From: Aptenodytes patagonicus
Lineage: Eukaryota; Chordata; Aves; Sphenisciformes; Spheniscidae
Direction: 5' to 3'
Length of the DNA: 64,000 nt
Assembly: GCF_965638725.1 (NCBI RefSeq)
Contig: NC_134950.1
Span: forward strand, 170,714,853-170,778,852
The notes below the pieces were generated by a model that worked only from the letters and a program-made list of their open reading frames with translations, was not told the DNA's origin and ran no database searches. How positions within the stretch are numbered: the first letter of the stretch is position 1; each line of letters begins with the position of its first letter. The position numbers and the translations under genes were made by a program. This document shows positions 11,388 through 24,100 of the stretch, one piece after another.

Positions 11388-14123
11388 CTTAAGCACTTAG
11401 ACTAAAAGTGTTTTCTGTGCCAGAGCCTGTAAATTCATAGGAGTGAGGTGTTGCACCCATGTGTATTGCAATCCGGAACAGGCTGAAATTGTGCCCATTT
11501 GGAGTATTTAGAGAATAGTTCGTATCTATCTTCACTTTGTGGGATAACACAACCTAAGAATAACCGATCTGATAAACAGATTCATGCAGAGGTCCAGCAG
11601 AAGCTGGTGATGTTTAAGCACAGATGTGAAATCAAACGAATGCTTTGTTGAAGTGGAGTTTTTCTTCTGAGCAAGATGGTCATACAAACCTTAACAAAGT
11701 TAGGTGACGTAATCTCTTTGGAGCACAGCTGAAGGTGCAAAGCTGCAGGGACTTTTTCTACCAAATCTGTTGAGGATGAATAAGCATGACTGAGTTGGTA
11801 AACCCACAGGACCAACATATCTTCTTGGTTTTGACACCATTATAGGAACAAAAAAGAACTAACATATGCTGACTTTTTACACAGCTTTCCTCACTCTCAT
11901 AACCTCTGTTCCCACTATCCACAGGAAGCACGAACAAACTCAACAATGTCTTTTGGTTTAAGCTAGGCATGTTTACAATTTCAGATACAGCAAGATACAG
12001 CTTGACCTCAGGTTAGCTTTAAATGAGTCTCCCTCCACAGTAACATCTGGATTTTTTAAGTGCCCAAAAAGGAAGCAAACTCAATGAATTTCTAATACTT
12101 TTTCTTTTCCTGATGATACTCAGTGCAAAGACAAATCAATGCGATGCCTATCATATGAGCCTGTTATATGACTTGCAGATACAAAATGCAGGTTGAAGAT
12201 ACTGAGTGCTGCAGAAAAAGCCTCTCTCCCACAGTACTGGTTCCTCCTCCATTCCTTGGAGATTTTTTGTGGATGGAAAAACTCAGAAATCTTCATATTC
12301 AAGAGGGGACTCATTGATAACTTTTATAGAGCCTAAATGTCTGCATGCACATTGCACTGCTCATCACATCAAGTGCAATAAACATGACCTGCTTGAAAAT
12401 GGACTGGTTTTTGTTTTGGCAAGAGAATAAGTTGGTTAGCATTCACTCACAAAGGAGATGGGGCAAATGGGGAAAGTGGCACGCAAGCAGGCTGTGATTT
12501 CAAACAGCCTCAATTTGTTTGCAAAGTGAGTGATCCCTTTGACGCAAATCCTGCGTTTTGAAGTGCAAGTGCCAAACTTTGTGCCTATCAGAGTGCACCA
12601 GGCAAAACATGTTTGTTCTTCTATTCAGCTGTTTGTTACAGGTCTGCAAACAAATTAGGAAAATCCAGTCAAGGCAAGTGACTGAGTTCAGTATCCTTTC
12701 TCTGACAGTGGGCAGTGAGGAAAGTGTAGAAGAAACAAGACGAGGCTAGAGCTGCATTTCCCATGGCTGTATCCTACCAGTTTTGGGAGGTCAGGAGCCT
12801 AGGACTGTCTAAACCACTGGATTTATGTTCCAGGATTTTCCCTAATCCCTTTTTAATCCCATTTATGAAGTTTCTTTCCATAACATTCTGCCATTCAGTT
12901 ACACATCTGAAATACTGCAGACTCCCTTCCTGTCTTTTCTGAGGAGCTATCTCCACTCTGAGCCCATTGGCTGCATTTTGCCTTCAGTCTTTAAAGCAGT
13001 CTTGCAGAGATCTTACCCTTTGGCCCTGGCTCTTGGCCTCCATCTATTTTTGTAAACAGAAAGCCATTTATTTCCATTATTCTAAGATTGCAGTCTGACA
13101 AAAATTTGAAGTCCACACTGCTGCCAAAAGGAGTGGTCCTCTCTCCCCTTCTTGTGCCATCAGTATGACAATACAGTGAGCCAGATCAGGAGATTACTCT
13201 GGCTGAAAACTAACCAACTAACTTGGTCCATCTCACTACACAGCATTGCCCGGACTGGTGAAGGTACAAGGCAGAAGAGTGAGAGCACTTCGTTAAGAAG
13301 AGGAGAGGGGGTGGGAACGTTTTTTCTTCAGTAAGGAGCAAGCCCTTGCATCATGAGACTGCGTGCTGAAACCCTCTCCCTGCCTCCAATACCTTTTTTC
13401 CATCATGACTTTTTTAGTAAGTCCAGAAGGACATGGACTCCCAAGCCTTTTCCTCCTGGAAGCCACGAAACCGCCAGCTGCTTGCAGCCTGAAGGTCAGT
13501 GTTCTCTAAACAAGATAGCTTTAGTTAGCAACCGGAAAACAGCCTTGTATCAAAAATTACTGTGGGAAGCTACCTCTGCACATGCAGTCCTTGCAGTCTG
13601 ACTTGCTGCTCTATCCCTCAGCAACATCCCGTCATTCATTTTTCTTTCAGTGCTAAAGAATGTGGTTGGCCCATGCCTTTACAGCTCAGATAGCCTTTTC
13701 CAGTTGCAACCCACGCCCACCTCAGCTGTCAGTCACTGCTGAAATCAGGGTGGTACTCACCAGTAAGCCAAAGTGGTGCTTTCTTTCCTTTGTATGGAAG
13801 GGCACTGTGCCACCATTTTTATTTTTATTTTAGACAATGACTTCTTTCTGAGCACCTCAGCAGGAATCATCAGAAGGCACTGTCTTGCACAAAAGAAGAA
13901 CGTGGCCAGTCATTTTTTCCAGGAACCACAGAAGACCAGATACCACCAGTGAACAGCCTCTGGGTGGAGAAGTGGCTCTGAGCTCCTGCAGAGCTCTGCA
14001 CTCGCTGGCTGTGTCTATGGTAGTAAGTTAAATATGCACGGACCGTGCTCAGAGGCCAACTGGCAATAAGGGCTCTGTGTGAATATTCTTAAGCTGTGTT
14101 ACTCCCATAAAAGTGATTTCTGC
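11388..14123. other. Gene-free stretch, 11.4-14.1 kb
   Basis: No convincing coding exon or transposon. A short imperfect direct repeat (agatacagc twice, near 11983-12001) is the only local pattern noted. Confidence 0.5.
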
Positions 14124-14441
14124 TTCCAAACTGCCTTTTGGAAACAGTTTCTGGCCCACGCACAGCTAGGAGAATAGCATGGGCTGAGAGCTGTTCCCAA
14201 TGTACATTTTTATGTATGTATACAGGCAAGCCACCCCAACTGGAGGGGAGAGAACCTAGTTGTGGGACTCATGTCATGATGTTGCAGTTGCCTTCAGAGC
14301 CCTGAGACATTTTATATGCCAGTTAATAGTAACTGAGAGCCAGAAAGTATCTCAGCTTTTCTGAGAGGGAGGAGGGACCGACTTACTAGAATTATTTACG
14401 GCATTTCAGCCCATGTTCCTGAGGTAAAGTACAGAAGGTGC

Positions 14442-14466
14442 TTCTTGTACTCCAGGAGTACAAGAA
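14442..14466. repeat. Perfect inverted repeat, 12-bp arms, 1-base spacer
   Basis: Left arm TTCTTGTACTCC (14442-14453), spacer A, right arm GGAGTACAAGAA (14455-14466); all 12 pairs match. It is the first of three long inverted repeats within 400 bases. A smaller one with 7-bp arms (TTCCAAA/TTTGGAA) lies upstream at 14124-14143. Confidence 0.95.
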
Positions 14467-14627
14467 ATAGAACTGATGTGCCAAAGGACTATAGTTTTCT
14501 CTCTGTCCATGTTGTATCTTTATCTCACATTGTTTTAAGGGACTGTCACATGCACCACCTGGAATAGTTCAATGACATGTACCTTCATGCACCATTTTGA
14601 GAGAGATAGTATGACATTCAGGTAGAA

Positions 14628-14652
14628 TGTCTCTAGTCAGTGACTAGAGACA
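14628..14652. repeat. Perfect inverted repeat, 12-bp arms, 1-base spacer
   Basis: Left arm TGTCTCTAGTCA (14628-14639), spacer G, right arm TGACTAGAGACA (14641-14652), with no mismatches. Geometry is identical to the repeat at 14442 (12+1+12), but the arm sequence is unrelated. Confidence 0.95.
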
Positions 14653-14802
14653 AACTGGGAAGCTATCCTTTCACCCGGTCTTAGCCATATAAAAGTTCAA
14701 GGTCTACCCTACCTTGTTGAAAGGTCTCTTCCTAAAACAGTGGAAAAAGAAACCATTAGTTTCATATGTTTTATCCCACCTGCCTTAGCTCTCGCTCTTA
14801 AA

Positions 14803-14836
14803 ATAGCATGAACTTCCTTCCATAGGTTCATGCTAT
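14803..14836. repeat. Perfect inverted repeat, 11-bp arms, 12-base loop
   Basis: Left arm ATAGCATGAAC (14803-14813), loop ttccttccatag, right arm GTTCATGCTAT (14826-14836). All 11 pairs match. Third member of the cluster. Confidence 0.95.
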
Positions 14837-17800
14837 GCTCCCTGTTCTAGCAGGAGAGCTTAGATGTTTTTTAGATTAAACAATTAAGGTAGGATTAATC
14901 TCCTAAAGTCAAAAGTCTAAAAGACAAGTTGTCCAGTCTTAAGAGAGTTATCTAAGACAGGTTAAGTTAATAGTCTTCTGAAGATTTCTATTTCCCTTTT
15001 GTCATCGTGAAGGAAGCCAAAGTGATGAACTTGGAATTAAGTATCTAATACCTGGATATCTAACTTAGGTAAATAGATCCCTGTGTGTATGCACAGTAGT
15101 TGCCATGATAATTCACAGTAGAGTCCTGATTTTTCCCTAGGGCTCCTACAAATTATTAAAATACTTACAAATACCAGGACCTGTGCACTTTGTAGCCCTT
15201 GGCTTGGCAGATTTGGCTGGCTTTGAGCCAAGTTTTCCCAAGCTTGGTGCAGCGGGACTGCGCAACCTCAACATAGTTCTGCTGGAAAATTAATGTCAAG
15301 GTGTGAGACAGTGCTTGAGAAACAACCAAGTATGATGAGAAAAGTAAAAACACAGACAAAAGTGTAATTCAGACCATAAGCAGCTTAAATTGAGATAAAA
15401 TAAGGCAAGATGAATCTCAGTTGATACGTCCTACGAACAAAGCAAGGCAGTTGAGCAACTTCGTATCTTCTTTAGCTTTCCCTGCCTAGGTGGGTGATAG
15501 GGTCCCCCACCAAAAGATGGGACAAACCAACCCTGCAGAATATATTTTTTCCTAGCATGCAAGACCTTTGCGTTGGATAACCTGCCAGGGACATTTGCTG
15601 GGTGAATGAAGACACCTGTGCTCATACAATAAGAAATGGCTTTAAGCTCTGGGCAGCTACAGTGTGGGGATTATCTTTTCATAGGATCCCTTTCAATATG
15701 CATTCCTACTAAAGGACACTTATTTCCTTTCTCCCTCTGACATGGCATTGCTCCTCTAACTCTGCAATGCCATGGGCCAGTCAGGATTGGTTGGTGGAGC
15801 ACAGCCCAAGGAAAACAGTAGGAGATATTCTGCAGAGTTGCTCCAAGAACATAAGTAAAAGGAATCACATTATGATTGCAACTGTAATAAAGCAGAGAAA
15901 CATGCTCTGTTCCTCACCTGCAGCTATTTTCCTTGCTCTTGATGAGATTTCAGAAATTATTTTTTTGAACGCAGGTATGTAATTTATACTAATAGCTACA
16001 CTTGAGCTATGCACTTTTCCTATACCCTTCATAGTCCAAGGACAGAAATAGGCTTCTCAAAGACACAGAAGAAATATGTAAAATGGACCAGATTCCTACA
16101 GATCTTACGAATTCCTATTCCTAATCCTGCAAATTCCTATTTCTCCCCGCAGACTATAAAAAAGCTTTGGTCATTAGTCATTGGCTCAAATGGAGTGACA
16201 CTGTAGATGTCTGAAGATGGATTAAATTAATCCCACCTGTAGTCTCAACTGTGTAGCCACCCCTTAGCATCAATGGAGAAAGAATGGTCTCTACCAGGCA
16301 ATTCACCTGAGCTGTCTTAAACACCTGTCTTAGGACAGGATGAATACCCTTGAGAAGCACCTTCTCCCTGCCCTGACTTTTAAGAAAGTTTCTGCAGCTA
16401 GATCTGGATAAACAACTGCTTGCACAGTTCTAGTTATGAACCTCCTGCCCTATGTACTTTCCCAGTTCTACCAATGCCATGATCAAGAAAGATGAAAAGA
16501 TATAAAAATAGCTACATAAAAAAGCTCCTGGGATGACCGTGGGCAGGGATGCCTGTTTTGTCAGGGGTGATTAATGCTGTGAATATATTATCTTTGAGTG
16601 CATACTAACGAATGCCCTGTTCTTTCCATACCAAGGGGCATGGTTTGATTCTTAGGATATAGTGTCCCAGCCAAAAAACTTGTTAGTCACCCTAGAGCAA
16701 AACAGCACGCAAACTGCATGCACAACCAGGAGACAAGGACACAAGAGCAAAACAAAGAGTGTGCCAACATATCATGCTTAGTCCAGCAAAATGAGCTTTG
16801 AGTGGGAATATAAATACATGAGAGAACTCCCACCAGGAAAGGAGTTATTCATTTATGCTGAAAGTCATTATTGGCACAGGAAGAGAGGTTAAAGATTGAC
16901 CCGGCGTAAACTTAGGCTGGAAATCAGAAGGCAATTTTGAGTGACTGGAGCAGTTTGCTTCCAGTCTAGGTGATACTGAGTCACAATGTGACCAATGAAA
17001 AACTTCCTACATCTTAAACAGGGTCTTGAGAGCATTTGGCTAACATATGGGAGAGAAACAGACGTTATTTTGTTTGGATAAGACTTCTAGAGATCTATAA
17101 ATCAAAAATAACATCTATGTTATTTGAATTTCGTTAAACAAATCTTGTGTTTAGTCATCAGGCAAACTAGATTTTGGTCAATCTCTGCCAGCTGCTTCAC
17201 ATCTTATTTTACCAACAGGACTGAAGAACAGCACGTATTTATATGTCTTTAAGTACATTCTTGCTCCCTGCAGAGGAAGGTACAGAAGAGTTCAGCCTCC
17301 AGCTCAGCAGACCCAGATGTAAATCCCTGTCAAGCCTCTGAATCCCTTTGTGTCCTTAACCAAGTCCCTTTTGTCTTTGATCACCTTATCTACCTGTACA
17401 GACACAGCCAGAAGAAAGGCACAGGTCAAAATTTTCTGAAGTGTTTGAAGCTTTCAAACTGTCATTGAAATAACAAGGCTATGTCCTTAATTCTAGGGGA
17501 CCTCGACAGGTAACTGTCTTTGAGGATCTGTCTTCTCTCTCTTTCCATTTTGGCTATGTTTTTGCTGATAGGATTGAAAGTGGGAGCACACAAATCCATG
17601 CGCCTGCCCACATATGTTACCTGCCAATCAGCCTATGACAGAGGACTCTTGTGAAAGCCAGTTTGTGATATTAGCGCAGTCTCAGCTGCATCCTATTCCT
17701 ACCCCTTTTGTTATGAATTTCAAATTTTCCCAGGCATGCAAAAATCTTGATAGCAGCCTGCTTACAGTTCCCTGTTGATTCTTCCAGTCATTCTCTACTT

Positions 17801-18374
17801 TCCCCCCTGACTGTATTGTCCCGGACTAGAAATATGCCCAAAAGGCAAGACAAACCTGATGCTTTAAAGGACACCGTTGTGTATCCCTGCGAGACAACCT
17901 GGGAGGCATCTAAACGGTGGGCTCGAGATACAAGAAGATCTGACGTGGCTGTATGCTACAGACAGCAAAAAGCAACTTATATCAGCTGATACGTTATATC
18001 AGAGCAGCTGCAAGTCGAAGACTAAATAAGAGTGTAGGCATCCATTTTGTCCAAATCAATAGCTAAGATTCACATCTCACTTCAGACAGTGATGCTGCGA
18101 TTCAGCTCCAGAATCACGCACCACGTTCAAGGCTCACTGTTACAGCTTTATATTCTCAGTGGTGGGAAACCAGCACTTCTAGGTGTGATTTATCTGACCT
18201 ATGTTAGACGCCTACTTTACAAAGATATAAGAAAAGGAAAAAAACAAAAAACAAAAAACAAACAACTTGAAACCCCCACCGGAACATGTAAACAGATGGA
18301 GTCACGCTCAAATACCTGAGCCAAGAAAAGGGACAAACTTATTACGGGGAATGTTCTGCTTGCAAGATTCTCTT
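14837..18374. other. Gene-free stretch, 14.8-18.4 kb
   Basis: AT-rich DNA with only short frames. Around 16200-16260 there is a weak likeness (atgtctgaag, aatcccacctg) to stretches near 30.5 and 31.8 kb, possibly the same old repeat family. Nothing else seen. Confidence 0.45.
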
Positions 18375-18422
18375 CTCACTATTACATTTTAAAATTCTTA
18401 TATTTTAAAATGTAGTAGTGAG
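18375..18422. repeat. Hairpin with 21-bp arms and 6-base loop
   Basis: Left arm 18375-18395 and right arm 18402-18422 pair with a single mismatch (a T against G position, allowing a G-U wobble in RNA). The loop is tcttat. Arms are AT-rich with the core ACATTTTAAAAT. The similarity stops abruptly outside the arms, so this is not the terminal repeat of a longer visible element. It could be a tiny palindromic element, a template-switch product or, less likely, a small-RNA precursor. Confidence 0.9.
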
Positions 18423-19031
18423 TAATGAGAAATTGGAGGAAGGAGAAAACTCTTGGTAGCTTTATGCATTATGAAACCACCACCCACAGGAAATATGAGT
18501 TATATTTCATACTTATTCTGAGAATGGACCATTTTGTGATCCTGTGGCTGGTTCTCAGTCTTCTACATGAATTCCTGACTAGGTTTCCACTTTACTGGAT
18601 ACCCATTAAAATAGCATTTATAGTTCAATTAAGAAAAAAAAAAATCTCTATTAATTTTTAAACTACTTTCCACCACCCCCAATCCCTTCCAACAAGATTT
18701 AAAAAAAAAAAAGAAAAGCTGCTTTACTGCAAGGATAGTTAAACTTTAGCTGCACAAGAGAACTGAACCACAGTTCATCTGTGAAAAGCCAAACATAAAA
18801 TAAAACACCGCAGCAATTAATATGTCAGATTCTTTTTTAAGGTGTCTGGAGTTGGCAGTGCTTCTCTAGGGGAGATTATGCCAAGAGAGGGTCTTCAGAA
18901 GAACTGGTCTCACTTTCAGTTGTGAGTTAATCAGGGTGGTTTAGAGGGATTTGATCCACTTGCATTCTACTTCTCTATGCCACAATTTGCTCATTCTGGA
19001 AAAGCGTATTTGCTTGTGGCTTCTAAATATG
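18423..19031. other. Gene-free stretch upstream of CR1 copy 4
   Basis: AT-rich with A-runs at about 18632-18642 and 18700-18714. Nothing recognisable as a gene. Confidence 0.5.
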
Positions 19032-19471
19032 GCCACGAGGCTGGTGAGGGGTCTGGAGAACAAGTCTGATGAGGAGCGGCTGAGGGAACTGGGGTTGTTT
19101 AGCCTGGAGAAGAGGAGGCTGAGGGGAGACCTCATCGCTCTCTACAACCACCTGAAAGGAGGTTGTAGCGAGGTGGGGGTCGGTCTCTTCTCCCAAGGAA
19201 CAAGCGACAGGACGAGAGGAAACGGCCTCAAGTTGTGCCAGGGGAGGTTTAGATTGGACGTGAGGAAAAATGTCTTTACTGAGAGAGTGGTTAAACATTG
19301 GACCAGGCTGCCCAGGGAAGTGGTGGAGTCCCCATCCCTGGAGGTATTTAAAAGACGTGTAGATGAGGCGCTGAGGGACATGGTTTAGTGGGCATGGTGG
19401 TGTTGGGTTGACGGTTGGACTCGATGATCTTAGAGGTCTTTTCCAACCTCAATGATTCTATGATTCTATGA
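19032..19471 (+). mobile_element. CR1 LINE fragment, 5'-truncated (copy 4)
   Basis: Shortest of the near-identical group. Homology starts abruptly at the cacgaggctggtgagg block and continues to the ORF stop at 19386-19388 and a tail of two and a half octamers ending about 19471. The open frame reads through from host DNA (an ATG at 18951) into the CR1 frame, giving a chimeric frame of no evident meaning. Confidence 0.94.
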
Positions 19472-19640
19472 AATATTCAGCAACAGTGGCTGGATGTCCA
19501 GTCCACAGGACCATGGGTACTGGTCGCATGCAGTTGATCTCCATGTACACAAGGTTCAACACATCAACAGCCTCCCTGCACACGTGCTGGATGATGCCTA
19601 CGCCCGTATTTCTGCAAAGATTTTCATAGATATAAGTACA
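19472..19640 (-). other. Possible decayed coding fragment next to CR1 copy 4
   Basis: On the minus strand a frame of about 50 codons is open from near 19619 to a stop inside the CR1 tail. It contains the stretch VLNLVYMEINCMRPVPMV and then a WTGHP motif. The codon pattern looks more protein-like than the surrounding DNA, and the segment ends exactly at the CR1 boundary, so the CR1 may have landed in an older element. I cannot assign a family. The first 16 bases (aaatattcagcaacag) recur almost exactly at 387-402. Confidence 0.25.
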
Positions 19641-21146
19641 GGAATCCTAAGTGCACTTCCCAGCATCATGTGATGATGTGTGGTTGCATATTCACCTCCT
19701 TCTTTAAATCAGGTGGCAACCACACCTACTGTTATGAAAAGCTGCAGCAGTAAAAGTTGATTGCACTTACCTTGAAAATCACGCCTTATCTCTTTATCCC
19801 GTGCAGGTAAATGCAGGATTCGTTGTACCTTCCCGTGAGCAAGCTTAAAGTTAAGCATCCAGTCTATCTATGACAAGTGAACTTTGTGTTCATTTCAGTC
19901 CCACTAAATGTTTCCAATTACTGTGAAACAGTATTTTCAGGATCTTCATTTACTAAAAAAACTGTAATCTTTGTTCCAACTGAACCAGATCTGTTCTGTT
20001 TTCGGCATTTCTTATTTTGTCTTGAAATGGAAATATCAAGTTTTGAGTTACAATATCTCCTACTTCTGTATTTAACCTTTGTTTCCCAGTCATTGTCAAA
20101 TGTGACCACTGTAACCACCATGATTTGTAACTCCGGCTGTGGAAATCTTCAGCTAAGAAGGTTTCCCTTTTGGAAATGCCTTGTCTTTCAATCTCTCTAC
20201 TACAGGATCATTTGAAGTGACATTACCTCATTTCAGTTCCCTTCCGTTCATGTTCCTTGTTCCTGTAATAGCTTGAATGCTACCAAATGTTGAGGATACT
20301 TCTTTACTCCCATTTTCTGCAGGTTATATAAGGTAAAACCAATGTCGTATGATGTATAGAAGCCTTACTATTGCAGCAGATGGGTATTCAAGAAGTTTTA
20401 ACATACCCAGTGACTTTGGTTAGAGCACAACTTTCTTCCAAGAGATGCCAGAAACTGTGCAGGACCATGAATTCAGTGCTGATTTGACCACCTCAGAAAG
20501 AAAGCTTCTACATCACTAGACAGCTGCAATTCTAGCTTCAGTCTGCACAGACTTTGTGGCATTTTTCTTCTGGCCTACAAGGTAACACTGAGATCTGCCC
20601 TGGCTGGGGGAACTAGCTCACACCTCAGCTGAATTGTCACGCAGCGTTTCAGGTTATGCAGTTCAAGGAACAGGTGGACAAATGGGAGAAAAAAGATAAC
20701 GACAATGATCAGAGGGTCAGTCTGACTGAAAAGTCTGGGTTGGCTCAACATTCAGAAGAGAAAACTGAAATGAGATATGCTATGAGGTTCTTTGCACCTG
20801 CCTTTAAACACCAAACTTCAGTCTTATCTCTCATTTTCTTTTTCTGAGCGGTTCACAGCAAAGCTTGTTCCTCTCCTTGCAACTTAACAACCTCAAAGTG
20901 CATTGAGGAATGCACCTCTTGCAGCTCACCTGTCCCAAGCCACCAGTCCAAACCTGCTGCTGCCTGCCCTAGAAGGAATAATTCTGCTCACTGGAGTCAG
21001 TGTAGGTTGTGATCCTCCAGTGAGCCAAATACTCAAAGAAAAACTGAAACCAGCGAGGCTCCCAATACATTGAAGTATTTGGAATCCCAGTTTTCCTCAA
21101 ACTTTTTACCTTTCTCTTCCAGCTGCCCAAGAGACCCCATTGCCTT
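19641..21146. other. Gene-free stretch, 19.6-21.1 kb
   Basis: Open frames of up to 112 codons near 19877-20215 are AT-rich, show no domain and overlap a frame on the other strand. No gene supported. Confidence 0.5.
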
Positions 21147-21191
21147 TCAGTGAAGACTTACATTTCACAGGTGCACTTAGGTCTTCACTGA
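21147..21191. repeat. Inverted repeat, 11-bp arms, 23-base loop
   Basis: TCAGTGAAGAC at 21147-21157 pairs perfectly with GTCTTCACTGA at 21181-21191. The loop contains ttcacaggtgcacttag. Isolated, with no flanking similarity. Confidence 0.85.
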
Positions 21192-24100
21192 GCTTGCAGA
21201 TGAGCCCAGGATCTGCACAGGATCGCCTTCTTTTTCTTCTCTGTCTCTCCTTCTCATCTCTCTCTGTCTTCTCTTCTGGGTAATCCATTTCTAAAAAAAC
21301 AACTTCGCATATGGTTTAATTAATTGTCATTCTCGCTTTCTAAAAATAGAGCAATTCCTTTAAGTTTATCCAGAAAAAATTTGTCTGTGATTCCCCCAGA
21401 TTTCAATTCCAACTTCAACAGTATAGAAAAAAGTCATACACATCTGGTCACAAGAAGAAGAACAAAAGTTGTTGATGAAGCAAATCCTAGATTATCCTGG
21501 AAAAAACAAGGCATGGTGCTGAGACTGAAATAGCCTGTGCTGAGCACATCTAGGAAGATAAAAAATTGCAAAATACACTAGATCTAATTCTGCAGGGTAC
21601 TGAGCATGCTTAGCTCTCACTGGAGGTAATGGGAAAGTAGAGGTAGCTTAGCATCTCGCACAAATGGGCCTGACACAACCCTCTGCTGACAATAACTCAG
21701 CAAATCCTTGTCATCTTGATTCAGTAGCTGTATGCGCTTTCCAGCTGGTGTCTTTTTTGAGACATTATTCTGAAGCATGCATGCACTGTGATCAGTCTAC
21801 TGACTCCAATTTTATATGTGTGAAACTTAGAACAGAACCAGAATAAAGCCTTCAGAAAAATCTTTTGAGCAGATGGTTCTGCTACTGGGCCCCCTTTCAA
21901 AGACCATGTCATTCTGGGGAAAACTCATCTTCTTGAAGGAATGTGCAACATTTAATTGTAGTCAAAAACAACGGAGTCCACATTACTCTGGACTTCTCAG
22001 GCCTTGTCTGGACTTCTCTGGGTCTGAACGCGTTTTTGTCTTCATTTCACCTGTGCTTGCAAAATTATTTAAGAACGTTTTGCTGTGCTTGCAACTTGCT
22101 TTAGGTTCAAATGACCCTTGTCTAACTTGTCCTAAATGTAATGGGAAAATTACCCACTTGTCAGGTGTTCATTACCTACCCTGTGGTTGGGGTTTGTTTT
22201 AGTAAATCATCTATTTTCAAGGTGGTTTTTAACCTAAAGTTTGCTTAGATTTGTCCATCTGTGTGGCTTCACTCTAAAAGAAACTATTCCACATACATGG
22301 AAGAATAAATGAATGCTAACAATCATTCTGTAAATATTTTTTTAGGGCAATCAGAAAAAAAGTGTTTTCAATATACTTCTGGAAATATATAAAAGGCAAC
22401 CCTTAGCGGAACCATGACTTGGGGGGAAGAAACCCACACAGGCAACATCGCACTCCTCCTAGTAAAAACCTTGTCATGCTGATGGCTTGCTGTAATAGCA
22501 CGTGGAAAGGGTGAATATAATTCTGGAAAAAGGGGTAAATACTAGGAGGTTTGTATACAATAATGTAATTGTAATTGCATTTGCATTACAAATAGGAATT
22601 AGCAACAACTGATGTTGTGCAAGGCCTATCTGCCAGCAGAGTAACAGCTTATTACAATTAACAGATCACAGTTCAGCTCCAACAGTTGATCTCTATGTTT
22701 CAGGTCAAAGCAACTGAGATCACTTTCTATAACGGCCTGAATTTTGCATTAAACGAAACAAAACCCAAAGAACTGAGGAAGTTTGTCTTGATGTTTGTGA
22801 ATGGCAAAGCACTTGCCTGACACATCTTTGAGAAAGAGGTTTAAAGTGACAAAGAAAGCAGGGTTAGTGGGAAACATGGAGCAAGGAGCTGCGAGCAGGG
22901 CTAAGCTGACCTTGTGTCCTCAGTCCCAACCGCCTCTATCCCACCCTCCAACTGCTCCAGGAGAAAGAATCCTTCTCCCCCTGATTTGCAGCTATTGCAT
23001 TCACCCAAAAATTAGCTCACACCCAGAACTGTTCATCCCCATATCAAAGCTAAAGGAAGAAGGAGGCAATTGTCCTTCCCAGCTTCCTCCTCAGTAAATC
23101 TGCACGGTTTGAGATCCACCAGGCCCTTGCGATGGTTACTGCCCTCCTCCAAAGGGGACCTGGAGCTGAGCCACGTCCAATTGGCTCATCCCTCCTGTGG
23201 GCTGTTGGGATCCTACAGCCATCATTAAACCTCCTGCCTCAGGACGCAGGTGGGCAAGACAGAGCTCTTTGCAAATGACGAGAAAATAGAAAAGCACTCT
23301 ATTTTTAAAAGCCTCCCTTCAACGGAGTTCCACTAAACCTTTGGGGTTTTCTCCCTTGTCTGTGCAATCAGAGTAGGAGCATGGAGGAAAGTATTTCAGT
23401 TCTGCATGATTAATTTCTGTTTAAAGAGAAAAAAAAAAAACCCTGGGGCATTAGCCTGTACCATACTCATGATAGGAGTTTGCTGACTGTTAACTGCTTC
23501 TTGCCTTCGGGACCGTTAGCTAATAACAGACCATCCATTCATTCATTTCTGATAAGGCGACTGTGCTCTTTCTTTTTCATCCTTCTCAGCAGGGAAAGGG
23601 ACGCCGTGGGCCATAAACTTCCTAGCATTTCATAAGCACCCTGGGATTTGAAAACTGCTTGTCATAATATTGTAACAGCTTTGCAGCTACGGCAGGCTTG
23701 GCAGTAGTCACAACACTTCAGATGCTGGCCAGACAGAAACGCACGCTTCATCATATAGGTCAAGCGACTTGTTGGTATATCACCCGAAATTGCAGCCTGC
23801 AGGTATGGCTCTTTGCCTTAGGGCTAAGACATGTTATGACATGACAGCAAGGAGGATAGTTTGTAGCGGGAGCTGAAAAAGATCTTGCCAGTGTTGGAGG
23901 AAAGAGCAAACTTAAGGAAACCCTGCAGGTTACATATGGCAATGTACAGATTAATTTGCAAACTTGCCGTGCCATTCCCAGAACAGGGGCAGGGGTGATT
24001 CTCAGTGAATGCAGGAGTCATGTCCCTAAACATTTTGTGCAACTCTATCCTTCAATTCATCGCAAGTAAATCTGACATTTCACTTCAGGCGCAAGATCTG

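Noticed and set aside
14442..14836. Inverted-repeat cluster considered as a CRISPR-like or tRNA array
   Set aside because: Arms differ in sequence from one another and there are no repeated spacers or cloverleaf features.
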